In this document: positions 17,492-25,121 of the stretch, piece after piece
Position numbering within the stretch: the first letter of the stretch is position 1
Layout of the letters: every line of letters begins with the position of its first letter
From: an uncultured cyanobacterium
GTDB taxonomy: Bacteria > Cyanobacteriota > Cyanobacteriia > PCC-6307 > Cyanobiaceae
NCBI GenBank assembly: GCA_903856805.1
Contig: CAIOCZ010000048.1
Span: 1 to 33,131 of the forward strand
Direction of reading: 5' to 3'
DNA length: 33,131 nt
Position numbers and translations under genes: made by a program
Notes under the pieces: model-generated
The model's database searches: none
Seen by the model: only the letters and a program-made list of their open reading frames with translations
What the model was told of the DNA's origin: nothing

Positions 17492-18973
17492 TCAATAAGC
17501 GTTAGGTGAGCGGAGATGCAAAATGGTGCGAAGGAGAATCTTGATGTCTAGATTAAGGCTCCATTCTCGCTGGTAACGAAGGTCGGCTTCAACGCGGCGC
17601 GCCATGGCTTCAAGTTCGGCCGTTTCGCCCCGCCAACCTTCCACTTGGGCCAAGCCGGTCATGCCAGGCTTGAACAGGTGGCGTTGCATATATCCGGGAA
17701 TGAGGCGGCGATACAGCTCATTGTGATCAACGGCATGGGGCCTTGGACCCACGAGACTCATGGATCCATTCAGCACATTGAGCAGCTGGGGGAGCTCGTC
17801 GATGGACCAGCGCCGCAGTAACTTGCCGATCGGGGTGATGCGCGGGTCATCGCGCTGGGCTTGCTTTAGGCCCGGGGTGTCACCGGATTCGGTGACACGC
17901 ATCGTCCGAAACTTGTAGATTTTAAAGCGGTGTCCATCGAGTCCATAGCGATCTTGGTAAAACAGGATAGGCCCGGGACTGGTGAGGGAAATGAGAAGTC
18001 CTACAACCAGCAGCAGCGGAGAGAGCAGGATGACGGCCGATCCTGCCAGCGTTAGATCGAGCAAGCGTTTCAGTTTTCGATCAATGATCGAATCGTCTTG
18101 CCCCCAAAGGCTGATGCAGAAACCGTTGCCCAACTGTTCCACGTTAAAGCGCATCGAGGACTGGGTCCACGGAGGAATATAAAATACGGGTTTACAAGTG
18201 TCTCCAAAGAAGCGGATCACTTCATGCATAGGCAATTGTTCGTCTGTCGAATAGCTGAAGTAAATTTGATCGACATCATTGCGATTTAACCATCTTCGTA
18301 GGTCATCCAGGCCTCCGGAGCAAGAGGGCATCCCTTGAGGAAGGGATGCAGAGCGATGACGGGGCGGTTGAAACCAGGCCAGGAGTGCCAGGCCCAGATA
18401 GGGCAGATCCTGTAATTGCCGATAAAAATTGGCGGCCGTTTCCGGGGAGCCCCAAAAAATCACCGTTCGCTTGTTTCCGCCCCGGCTGCGCTGATTTCTC
18501 AACAGCTTGCGGCCACCGATGTGAAGACTGATCAGTAGGAGCCAACTCAGCAGGGCCCATAGGCCCAAGTCCAGCCGAGAGAAATCCGCGCTCTGCTTGG
18601 CGGCAAATGCCACCACCAGCAGACCGTTCAGGACCATCATCCAGCTGATGGTGAGTCGCCGCAACAGGGTCCAGAGGCTCTGCTGTCGATAACTCTGATA
18701 AAGCTTGCCGCTCGGTAGAAGCAGGGACGTGAGCAGCAGAATCCAGATTTCCGGGGGGAACAGCAAGTCGGTCGGCAGGCTCTCGCCCCTGCTTCGGACA
18801 ATCAGGGTGAACAGCCCGGCCACCATGAGGGGATCCATCAACCGCTGTAGGCGGTTGATGTCCTTGCCGTAGTGGTGGAGGGCGCCCCCCATGCGAATCG
18901 GACGGATTCCACCGGCTGGCTCAGAACCGGCTTGGCCAGTCCTGGGGGGCGAATTGGGGATTGGGGTGCTCAC
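17492..18973 (-). CDS. Undecaprenyl-phosphate sugar phosphotransferase, WcaJ/WbaP type
   Basis: This 493-residue polytopic membrane enzyme starts polysaccharide repeat units by moving a sugar-1-phosphate onto the lipid carrier. Four hydrophobic helices lie in the N-terminal 170 residues. A Rossmann-like soluble region follows (TVIFWGSPETAANF to PPWTQ). A fifth helix (LLDLTLAGSAVILLSPLLLVVGLLI) leads to the catalytic sugar-transferase domain, with KIYKFRTM, the acidic DELPQLLNVLNG and SLVGPRPHAVDH. The GTG start at 18973 is supported by AAGGAG six bases upstream. It diverges from the glycosyltransferase gene and is followed by the Wza-like gene. Confidence 0.92.
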   Translation of the reverse strand: MSTPIPNSPPRTGQAGSEPAGGIRPIRMGGALHHYGKDINRLQRLMDPLMVAGLFTLIVRSRGESLPTDLLFPPEIWILLLTSLLLPSGKLYQSYRQQSLWTLLRRLTISWMMVLNGLLVVAFAAKQSADFSRLDLGLWALLSWLLLISLHIGGRKLLRNQRSRGGNKRTVIFWGSPETAANFYRQLQDLPYLGLALLAWFQPPRHRSASLPQGMPSCSGGLDDLRRWLNRNDVDQIYFSYSTDEQLPMHEVIRFFGDTCKPVFYIPPWTQSSMRFNVEQLGNGFCISLWGQDDSIIDRKLKRLLDLTLAGSAVILLSPLLLVVGLLISLTSPGPILFYQDRYGLDGHRFKIYKFRTMRVTESGDTPGLKQAQRDDPRITPIGKLLRRWSIDELPQLLNVLNGSMSLVGPRPHAVDHNELYRRLIPGYMQRHLFKPGMTGLAQVEGWRGETAELEAMARRVEADLRYQREWSLNLDIKILLRTILHLRSPNAY

Positions 18974-18979
18974 GCGGCG

Positions 18980-18985
18980 CTCCTT
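18980..18985 (-). promoter_or_regulatory. Shine-Dalgarno fixing the GTG start of the sugar transferase
   Basis: AAGGAG on the minus strand lies six bases before the GTG at 18973. It is one of the best ribosome-binding sites in the window and decides for this GTG over the first downstream ATG at 18892. Confidence 0.7.
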
Positions 18986-19134
18986 GGTCTGTCAGGCGGG
19001 GGCGGTAGCGACCGCTTCAGTGGCCAGGTGCTGCGGCGATGTCCCTGGTGAGCCTTGGATGCATGGCCTGGGATGGTGCTGGCGCGTTCGAGCTCAGGCA
19101 TGGGATGGTGGGGGGGTCGCGGTGTGTTGACATT

Positions 19135-20400
19135 GTGCGAATTCTGATTTATGGACTTAATTATGCCCCGGAACCCGTGGGAATTGGCAAATACACCGGG
19201 GAGCTGGCGGCTTGGCTCGGTTCACGAGGACACCATGTTCGGGTGCTGACATCGGTGCCTTATTTTCCGACTTGGCGAGTGGGTTTGAATAGTGGGAATT
19301 ACCGTAATCGTTTCAGTCGAGAACAATCGGGCTTGGTGACGGTGCTTCGCTGTCCCCTCTGGGTTCCTAAGCGGCCCAATGGGCTGACCCGGTTACTCCA
19401 TCTTGCCAGTTTTGCCTTGACCAGCCTAATGCCGCTCGTCCGGCAGCTCAGCTGGAGACCCGAGGTGGTGATCACGATCGCTCCAGCGTTGTTTTGTGCC
19501 CCTGCAGCCCTGCTTTTCTCAACTCTCAGTGGTCGGAAGACGCACAGCTGGCTCCATGTTCAGGATTTTGAACTGGATGCCGCCTTTGAGCTGGGCATGC
19601 TGAAGGGTGGATGGATTCGCACCGCAGCTGAGCGCTGGGAATCAAGCACCCTGATGGGCTTTGATCGCGTCAGCAGTATTTCAGGAGCGATGATGGCCAG
19701 GCTTAGGGCCAAGGGTGTAGGCAGTGAAAAAATTCGTTCTTTTCCTAATTGGGTGGATTTGACTCAAATTAAACCGGCGGATCAAAGCCAGCGAGCTACC
19801 AACTCCTACCGGTGTGAGCTTGGGATTGATGAAGGGCAGCTGGTGCTGATGTATTCCGGATCTATGAATAAAAAACAGGGTCTTGATCTGCTTGTCGACG
19901 TGATTGAGGACTTGGCGGATCAGCCTCAGTTGGTGTGGCTGCTGGCCGGTGAGGGCCCCAGCAAGGAGAGCCTGCAGGCGGCCACGCGGCATCGCTCCAA
20001 TGTGCGGGTGATGCCCCTGCAGCCGTTCGAGCGGCTGAACGATTGGTTGAATGCGGCGGACGTGCACCTGCTGCCCCAGAAACAGGGAGCAGCGGATCTG
20101 GTCTTGCCTTCCAAGATGCTTGGCATCCTGGCCAGTGGTCGGCCCGTGGTGGCCAGCTCCCCCGCCGGGAGTGACCTGGCCTCCCTGGCCAGCGAGGCTG
20201 GACGCTGTGTCCCCCCCGACGATGCCCAGGCTTTTGCGGCGGCACTGCGGCAGTTGATCGACCAGCCCGATGAGCGACTCCTTTGCGGTCAGAGGGCCCG
20301 CCAACTGGTGGAGGCGAGGTTTGGCTCGGAGGCTGTGCTCTCGGCTCTGGAGCAGCAATTGTTTCAATTGTCTGGCCGTTCTGGGATCAGCGTTTCGTAA
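19135..20400 (+). CDS. WcaI-type glycosyltransferase (group 4/GT4-like)
   Basis: This 421-residue GT-B enzyme adds a sugar during exopolysaccharide assembly on the cytoplasmic face. The N-terminus RILIYGLNYAPEPVGIGKYTGELAAWL is typical of WcaI-like enzymes. LHVQDFELDAAFELG lies in the middle. The C-terminal nucleotide-sugar half shows LVLMYSGSMNKKQGLDLL, then LLPQKQGAADLVLPSKMLGILASGRPVVAS, with the sugar-donor-binding region typical of the family. The start is uncertain: the GTG at 19135 fits the family's usual N-terminus, while ATG at 19105 or 19039 would add leader residues without a better ribosome site. Its last 37 bp overlap, tail to tail, the end of the GS-like gene. Confidence 0.88.
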   Translation: MRILIYGLNYAPEPVGIGKYTGELAAWLGSRGHHVRVLTSVPYFPTWRVGLNSGNYRNRFSREQSGLVTVLRCPLWVPKRPNGLTRLLHLASFALTSLMPLVRQLSWRPEVVITIAPALFCAPAALLFSTLSGRKTHSWLHVQDFELDAAFELGMLKGGWIRTAAERWESSTLMGFDRVSSISGAMMARLRAKGVGSEKIRSFPNWVDLTQIKPADQSQRATNSYRCELGIDEGQLVLMYSGSMNKKQGLDLLVDVIEDLADQPQLVWLLAGEGPSKESLQAATRHRSNVRVMPLQPFERLNDWLNAADVHLLPQKQGAADLVLPSKMLGILASGRPVVASSPAGSDLASLASEAGRCVPPDDAQAFAAALRQLIDQPDERLLCGQRARQLVEARFGSEAVLSALEQQLFQLSGRSGISVS

Positions 20401-21623
20401 GCGCGGCAGAAGGGTTCCCCCAGGGCCTCTCGCAACGCCTCGTCCTGCCGGAAGGCCTCGAGTGCCTCCGCTGGTGAGCTGGGAAGGGGACGGGCGGCGT
20501 CGGGCTCGGGGGGGTCGGTGAAGGTGTTGCTGTCGAGGCGCGGTCCCGGATCAAGACCGGCTTCGATGCCGTGCAAACCGGCCGCTAACACCGCCGCCTG
20601 CAGCAGATAGGGATTGGCGGCCCCGTCGGCGAGGCGCAGCTCCAACCGTTGGTTGTCGGGGATGCGCACCATGTGGGTGCGGTTATTGCCGGTGTAACTG
20701 ATCCAGGTGGGCGACCAGGTGGAGCCGGAGCTGGTGTGGCTACGGGCCAGGCGGCGATAGCTGCCGGCGATCGGATTGGTGAGGGCGCAGAGGGCAGGTG
20801 CGTGGTGGAGCAGGCCCGCCAGGAACTGATAGGCCAGTGGCGATAGTCCCAAGTCGCCTTGCGGATGATGGAAGAGGTTCCGGCCGCTGCTGTCCCAGAG
20901 GGAGACATGCAGGTGGGCACCGTTGCCGGTCCGGTCGGCGATCGGTTTGGGGTGAAAACTGGCCCGGGCGCCGTGGCGCTCCGCCAGGGTGGCGGCCATC
21001 ACCCGGAAGAACGCATGTCGATCGGCCGTGACCAGGCCATCGGCAAAGGTCCAGTTCAGCTCGAATTGGCCATTGGCATCCTCATGATCCGCCTGATAGG
21101 GGCCCCAACCCAGGGTCTCCATTCCCTCCATCAGGGCGCTGATCAGCGGATAGTGGCGCATCAGAGCGATCTGGTCGTAGCAGGGCTTGCCCTGACGGTC
21201 CAAGGGATCGGCAATGCGCTCCGCCTCCGCCTCCGCATCCATCAGGAAGAATTCCGCCTCCACCCCCGAGCGAAACTGATAGCCAAGGGCTTCGGCCCGA
21301 TGCAATTGCCGTTGCAGAACCCGCCGCGGGGCCTGCTCCAACCAGTCCCCCTCCACCTGGAGGTCTGTGGCTACCCAGGCCACCTGGGGCTCCCAGGGCA
21401 ACACCATCAGGCTGGAGGGATCGGGCAGCGCCAGCACATCCGGATCGGCGGGGGTCATGTCCAACCAGGCGGCAAAGCCGGCGAAGCCCGCCCCGTTGGC
21501 GGCCAGGTCCGTCACCGCCGAGGCCGGCACGAGCTTGGCCCGTTGAACTCCGAACAGATCGCAGAAGGAGAACAGGAAATAACGGATGCCTTGGGAGGCG
21601 GCGAAGCGAGCCAGGTCGGTCAT
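20364..21623 (-). CDS. glnT: Glutamine-synthetase-family ligase, GlnT/GMAS-like
   Basis: This 419-residue cytoplasmic enzyme of the GS superfamily joins glutamate to ammonia or an amine using ATP. Active-site landmarks are the metal-binding VEAEFFL (Glu122, Glu124), ADHEDANGQFELN (Glu181, Glu188), GNGAHLHVSL (His237), NPIAGSYRRL, and NNRTHMVRIP with ATP/glutamate arginines. At the position of the ammonia-flap glutamate (GYEAP in classical GSI) it has STWSP, with Trp303. This Trp is shared with gamma-glutamylmethylamide synthetase and GlnT relatives, so an organic amine may be the acceptor. There is no adenylylation-site loop. It is the last gene of an operon, 13 bp after the MetX-like hydrolase, and overlaps the glycosyltransferase gene by 37 bp. 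Confidence 0.85.
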   Translation of the reverse strand: MTDLARFAASQGIRYFLFSFCDLFGVQRAKLVPASAVTDLAANGAGFAGFAAWLDMTPADPDVLALPDPSSLMVLPWEPQVAWVATDLQVEGDWLEQAPRRVLQRQLHRAEALGYQFRSGVEAEFFLMDAEAEAERIADPLDRQGKPCYDQIALMRHYPLISALMEGMETLGWGPYQADHEDANGQFELNWTFADGLVTADRHAFFRVMAATLAERHGARASFHPKPIADRTGNGAHLHVSLWDSSGRNLFHHPQGDLGLSPLAYQFLAGLLHHAPALCALTNPIAGSYRRLARSHTSSGSTWSPTWISYTGNNRTHMVRIPDNQRLELRLADGAANPYLLQAAVLAAGLHGIEAGLDPGPRLDSNTFTDPPEPDAARPLPSSPAEALEAFRQDEALREALGEPFCRAYETLIPERPDN

Positions 21624-21636
21624 GGAGGGTGGAGGG

Positions 21637-22674
21637 TCAGAGGGGACAGAGCTGATCGATCACCTGCCGTAGCTGGCCCTGCTCCCCTGGGGAGTCTCGG
21701 GGGTTGCCGGCCCGGTGTCCCAGGGTCGACTCCAGCACATGCAGTCGGGCCCCGGGGATCAGGGAGGCTTCGGTGGCGCAGTCGGCCACGGTGAAGTAGA
21801 GGTCGTGACGGCAGGCGATCACGGCGGTGTCGGCCTGGATTCGCCCCAGGGCGGCGGTCAGGTCGTCGTCGCAGCCGGCGGCGGCGGCCACATCATTCGC
21901 CAACCAGACGTCCAACATCGTCAGGAGATCGAGGGGATCATGACGGCGGTAGGCCGGCAGCCAGCTGCGCTCCACGTAGTCCTCCACGCTGGCGTAGCCG
22001 AGGCGCGTGTGGCCGCCGGCGGCATAGAAGGGCTGGCTGGCGGCCCAGCTGGCGTAGATCAGGGCAAAGGTGCGCAGGCCCTGGTCCGGAGCGGCGTCAA
22101 AGCCGCTGCCGTTCCAGTTGGGATCGGCGGTGAGGGCCTGGCGCAGGCTGAGCAGAAACAGGCGGTTGTGGGGGGTGGTGCGGGCGGTGCCGCAGACGCA
22201 GCAGAGGCGTTGCACCCGCTCCGGTTCCAGCACCGCCCAGTGATAGGACTGCTGGGCTCCCATCGACCAGCCATAGATCAGGGCGGGTCGGTCGACCCCA
22301 AAGCGCTCCTCCAGCAACCGCCGCTGGGCTTCAACGTTGTCGCGGTGATCGAGCCGCCAGCCCTGCTCCGTCAATCCCATGGCGGCATTGCTGGGACTGC
22401 TGGAGCGGCCATTCCCGAACTGGTGGACCAGCACCACACACCATCGCTTCGGATCGAGCACGGGACCCACGGCCCAGGCCAAGTCCTCGGACCAGGCCCC
22501 ATAGGAGCTTGGATACAGCACCAGGTTGGAGCGATCGGCGGCCAACTGGCCGTAGACCCGATAGGTAAGCTGGGCGTTGGGAATGACCCGGCCGCAGTGC
22601 AACGGGAAGGGGCCTAAGGCAAAGTGTTGATCCAGGACGCCGGCGGGGCCGGCCTCAACCATGGGTGTGCTCAC
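21637..22674 (-). CDS. MetX-like alpha/beta hydrolase or acyltransferase
   Basis: This 345-residue cytoplasmic protein has the homoserine O-acetyltransferase fold. The nucleophile elbow is YGWSMGAQQSYHW (Ser137), the acid is Asp291 in ACRHDLYF, and the base is His320 in LGHRAGNP. The oxyanion-strand segment LVLYPSSYGAWSEDLAW sits where MetX has PT-GT-S, so the pocket differs and true MetX activity is doubtful. The GTG start at 22674 overlaps the stop of the upstream desaturase (GTGA), indicating translational coupling; ATG at 22662 is an alternative. The GS-like ligase follows after 13 bp, so the three enzymes probably serve one pathway. Confidence 0.8.
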   Translation of the reverse strand: MSTPMVEAGPAGVLDQHFALGPFPLHCGRVIPNAQLTYRVYGQLAADRSNLVLYPSSYGAWSEDLAWAVGPVLDPKRWCVVLVHQFGNGRSSSPSNAAMGLTEQGWRLDHRDNVEAQRRLLEERFGVDRPALIYGWSMGAQQSYHWAVLEPERVQRLCCVCGTARTTPHNRLFLLSLRQALTADPNWNGSGFDAAPDQGLRTFALIYASWAASQPFYAAGGHTRLGYASVEDYVERSWLPAYRRHDPLDLLTMLDVWLANDVAAAAGCDDDLTAALGRIQADTAVIACRHDLYFTVADCATEASLIPGARLHVLESTLGHRAGNPRDSPGEQGQLRQVIDQLCPL

Positions 22675-23594
22675 GGGGTGGTGGCGGCCGGCATCCGCAG
22701 GGCCCCCAGATCAACCAGAAAGCCACGGTGCACCACGAGATAGCCCCCCGCCAGGTTCACCAGATGCGGGGCCAGGCGTTCATGGGCGCGGGCCAGGGCA
22801 TGGAAGGGCAGGGACGGGTAAAGGTGGTGTTCGGCGTGATACGGCATGTTCCACATCAGGGTGCGGAGGGGCGCCAGGGTGAGGGTGGTGCGGGTGTTGC
22901 GCAGGCCATTCGCCTCGAAGGGGCACCCCTGGTGCTCGGCCATCAAGACAAAGCGCAGCAAGGGCTGACCCACCGCCAGGGGCACGAGCCAGAACCACAG
23001 CCCAAAACCATTCCAGGCCGGCAGCGAGGCCAGCGCGACCGCGAAATACACGGCGAACTGCAGCCGGATGGAGCGGACCACCGAGGGGGCCGCCTCCTTC
23101 GAGATATAGGGGGAGCCTTCAAAATCGCCCCACAGGCCCCGCCAGTGCCCCCGGAGTTTTCCTAGCCACCAGGGCAGGCCGCTGAGTTCGCTCAGGTAGC
23201 CCCCCAAGGTGGTGGGCGGCGCCTCCTCCAACTCCGGATCCAGCCCGGACAGGTGGGTGTAGCGGTGGTGCCACTGGTGGTAGCGGCGGTAGAAGTCGGC
23301 GTTGTAGAAACTCAGCACGCCAGCCCACCAGGCCACGGCATCGTTGAGCTGGCGATCGGCGAAGGCGGTGCGGTGGCCGCATTCATGCATCGCGCAGAAG
23401 GCAAAGGCGAGCCCGACCCCAAGCAGGACCAATCCGAGGCTGCGGAGCGGCCAGATCAATCCGGGGCTCCCCCAGAGCCAGGCTCCCGTGGCCACGACCG
23501 AACCATGCACGGCAAGTTGGCGCCACCCGGGGCCATTGGAGCGGGTATTCAGGAACGCCAGCTCCTCTGAGCCGATCAGGGGCAGGGGGGCCAC
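22671..23594 (-). CDS. Membrane fatty acid desaturase family protein
   Basis: This 307-residue integral membrane di-iron enzyme probably desaturates or hydroxylates an acyl or isoprenoid chain. The three histidine boxes are clear: HECGH (70-74), HQWHHRYTH (106-114) and HAEHH (253-257), with an extra EHQGC (220-224) as in some family branches. Hydrophobic helices lie around residues 30-75 and 175-215. The start is GTG at 23594 (MAPLPLIGSEELAF); no better upstream site is visible. Its stop overlaps the GTG of the hydrolase gene, so it is the first gene of a three-gene operon. The substrate cannot be read from the sequence. Confidence 0.87.
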   Translation of the reverse strand: MAPLPLIGSEELAFLNTRSNGPGWRQLAVHGSVVATGAWLWGSPGLIWPLRSLGLVLLGVGLAFAFCAMHECGHRTAFADRQLNDAVAWWAGVLSFYNADFYRRYHQWHHRYTHLSGLDPELEEAPPTTLGGYLSELSGLPWWLGKLRGHWRGLWGDFEGSPYISKEAAPSVVRSIRLQFAVYFAVALASLPAWNGFGLWFWLVPLAVGQPLLRFVLMAEHQGCPFEANGLRNTRTTLTLAPLRTLMWNMPYHAEHHLYPSLPFHALARAHERLAPHLVNLAGGYLVVHRGFLVDLGALRMPAATTP

Positions 23595-23688
23595 AGCGCA
23601 ACACCATCGACCCTTTCACTTTGGGCCTGTCCTGGGCTGGTGCTCTGTTCAGGTTGAACCGTTGGCGAGCCGTTGTGATCGTGGGGGA

Positions 23689-23931
23689 TCAGCCTCGTGC
23701 CGAGGCCGTATCGCGCCTCAGCACGACATAGAGATAATCCGGGTCCTTGTAGTGGCTGGGCAGGCTCTGATGCAGCTGGGCCAGACGCTGCCAGCAGACG
23801 GTGCGCTGAATCTTGACCAGACTGCGCCCTTCGCGGATCAGCAGACGCAGGGCTTTGCAATACAAGGAATAATTGGCCTCCAGTTCACCGATGGTGACCT
23901 GGGGGATGCTCGGGGTCATCGTTGTCTCCAT
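23689..23931 (-). CDS. Small helical hypothetical protein
   Basis: This 80-residue soluble protein is mostly helical and basic, for example IGELEANYSLYCKALRLLIREGRS and KIQRTVCWQRLAQLHQSLP, ending DPDYLYVVLRRDTASARG. I do not recognise a function. The ATG at 23931 has GGAGG rather far upstream (about 14 bp). It lies between the LuxR-type regulator and the desaturase operon on the same strand, with 94-98 bp gaps on each side. Confidence 0.7.
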   Translation of the reverse strand: METTMTPSIPQVTIGELEANYSLYCKALRLLIREGRSLVKIQRTVCWQRLAQLHQSLPSHYKDPDYLYVVLRRDTASARG

Positions 23932-24029
23932 GTCAGCAATGACACACCTCCACTCTCCGCCGGTGGGGGGGAGGGCCGATACCCCCCAGATGGGGACATT
24001 GTGACCAAGGCACTGCCGCTGGGGCTGGT

Positions 24030-24719
24030 TCAGAGTTGGACCATTCCACAGCGCATGCCCTTCAGCACGGCCTGCAACCGGTTATTCACCCCCAGGGTGT
24101 GCAGCAGGCGCTTGGTGTAGGTGCGGGCGGTGGCCTCACTGACCACCAGGCTGCGCGCGATTTCTCGGTCGCTGAGGCCACTGGCGAGCAGGTCGAGTAC
24201 TTCGTATTCCCGGGGGGTCAACCGAGGGCAGCTCAGGTAGGGCAAGCAGCCCTGGCGCAGGGAGGGGCTGCGATAGCTGTGGTGTCCCATCACCGCCAAG
24301 ACCGCCGCCTGCAGCGGCCGTTGGTCGTTGATGAAATCAGCCTCCGCCACCACCGCCTCCAGCCAGGGGGCCTCGGCATATTCGGCGGGAATCACATCCC
24401 CCAGGGCCAGCACCACCAGCTTGAGGGAGCCCTGCCGTTCGCGGGCCTGGCGGGCCAGCTCGAAGCCGTTGCTCCCCCCCTCGAGGTGGTCGGTGCAAAT
24501 CAACAATTCATAGGGTTCCTTGTCTAGGTAGGCCAGACAGGCCTGGGCATCGGTGACGGCACAGCCGATGGGACTGGGATCGTGGAAATTGCTGCAAACC
24601 GCCCGCAACAGGAACCGGCCGCGCATGGCAATCGCCACCCGGCCGCTGACCGGCACCGACAGCAGCACCTCATCCAGGCTGGCGCCCACCAGGGTGTTGA
24701 GGTAGGGGGTGAGGTCCAT
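24030..24719 (-). CDS. LuxR-family response regulator
   Basis: This 229-residue transcription regulator has an atypical receiver-like part (about 27-145), with Asp77 in LLICTDHLEGGSNGFEL at the usual phosphoacceptor strand. The C-terminal LuxR helix-turn-helix runs from RLTPREYEVLDLLASGLSDREIARSLVVSEATARTYTKRL to about residue 220. The usual acidic pocket at the receiver N-terminus is not obvious, so phosphorylation is uncertain. I chose the ATG at 24719 over upstream codons. A 12-bp perfect palindrome and a 7-bp hairpin lie in its leader, next to a divergent short ORF, which suggests local regulation. No histidine kinase gene is nearby. Confidence 0.85.
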   Translation of the reverse strand: MDLTPYLNTLVGASLDEVLLSVPVSGRVAIAMRGRFLLRAVCSNFHDPSPIGCAVTDAQACLAYLDKEPYELLICTDHLEGGSNGFELARQARERQGSLKLVVLALGDVIPAEYAEAPWLEAVVAEADFINDQRPLQAAVLAVMGHHSYRSPSLRQGCLPYLSCPRLTPREYEVLDLLASGLSDREIARSLVVSEATARTYTKRLLHTLGVNNRLQAVLKGMRCGMVQL

Positions 24720-24755
24720 GACATTCACGCTATCCAGACCCTGGGCCTCCCCGTC

Positions 24756-24772
24756 GCGGCCCCTCGGGCCGC
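24756..24772. other. GC-rich hairpin in the LuxR-regulator leader
   Basis: GCGGCCC (24756-24762) pairs perfectly with GGGCCGC (24766-24772), leaving a three-base loop. It lies 37-53 bases before the regulator ATG, so it may fold in the mRNA leader. Confidence 0.4.
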
Positions 24773-24775
24773 CGC

Positions 24776-24787
24776 CCAAGCGCTTGG
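24776..24787. promoter_or_regulatory. Perfect 12-bp palindrome, possible operator
   Basis: CCAAGCGCTTGG is a perfect palindrome in the 109-bp divergent region between the LuxR-type regulator and a short plus-strand ORF. LuxR-type helix-turn-helix proteins usually bind such dyads as dimers, so it is a candidate autoregulatory site. This rests on position and symmetry only. Confidence 0.35.
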
Positions 24788-24828
24788 TCTTTCGATTCGT
24801 TTAAGATTTCGGAAGCGCAGAGACTCCC

Positions 24829-24990
24829 TTGAACGACAACCATCCTGTCCTCAACTCCATGGTGTCCCGCCTGCTGGAACTCCAGGCCCAGTACCGGATT
24901 CGCCCCGACGGCTGGACCCGCTATCGCCTGGTGCGTCACGAGCAACTCCTGGCCCAGTGGGCCCCCCAGCGTCAGCTCGACCGTGCCTGA
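24829..24990 (+). CDS. Short ORF encoding a 53-residue basic protein
   Basis: This small reading frame starts at TTG (24829) or at an in-frame ATG (24859, 43 residues) and ends with TGA at 24990. A TAA lies in frame 27 bp upstream of the TTG. The protein is rich in Arg, Gln and Trp: MVSRLLELQAQYRIRPDG, then WTRYRLVRHEQLLAQWAP, then QRQLDRA. Third codon positions are nearly all G or C, as in its neighbours, which supports coding. Function is unknown. It diverges from the LuxR-type regulator with a palindrome between them. Confidence 0.55.
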   Translation: MNDNHPVLNSMVSRLLELQAQYRIRPDGWTRYRLVRHEQLLAQWAPQRQLDRA

Positions 24991-24992
24991 GT

Positions 24993-25022
24993 GTTGCGAA
25001 GGCTTTCCCATTGTTTTGCAAC
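24993..25022 (+). terminator. Weak hairpin after the short ORF
   Basis: GTTGCGAA (24993-25000) pairs with TTTGCAAC (25015-25022), including one G-T pair, around a 14-nt loop, two bases after the short ORF's stop. No T tract follows. The rest of the gap to 25121 shows nothing recognisable. Confidence 0.3.
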
Positions 25023-25121
25023 CCTGGTCGAACTGCTTAAAAGACTGAAACCGACCCTCCCTGTCTCCGCGTCGCCCTGAGCGCCTCCTTGGCCCGGCAG
25101 CTCCGCTCCACCCCCTGCCCC

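Noticed and set aside
19127-19132. Perfect TTGACA -35 box before the WcaI-type gene
   Set aside because: It lies only three bases before the probable GTG start, so its promoter would begin transcription inside the conserved coding sequence.
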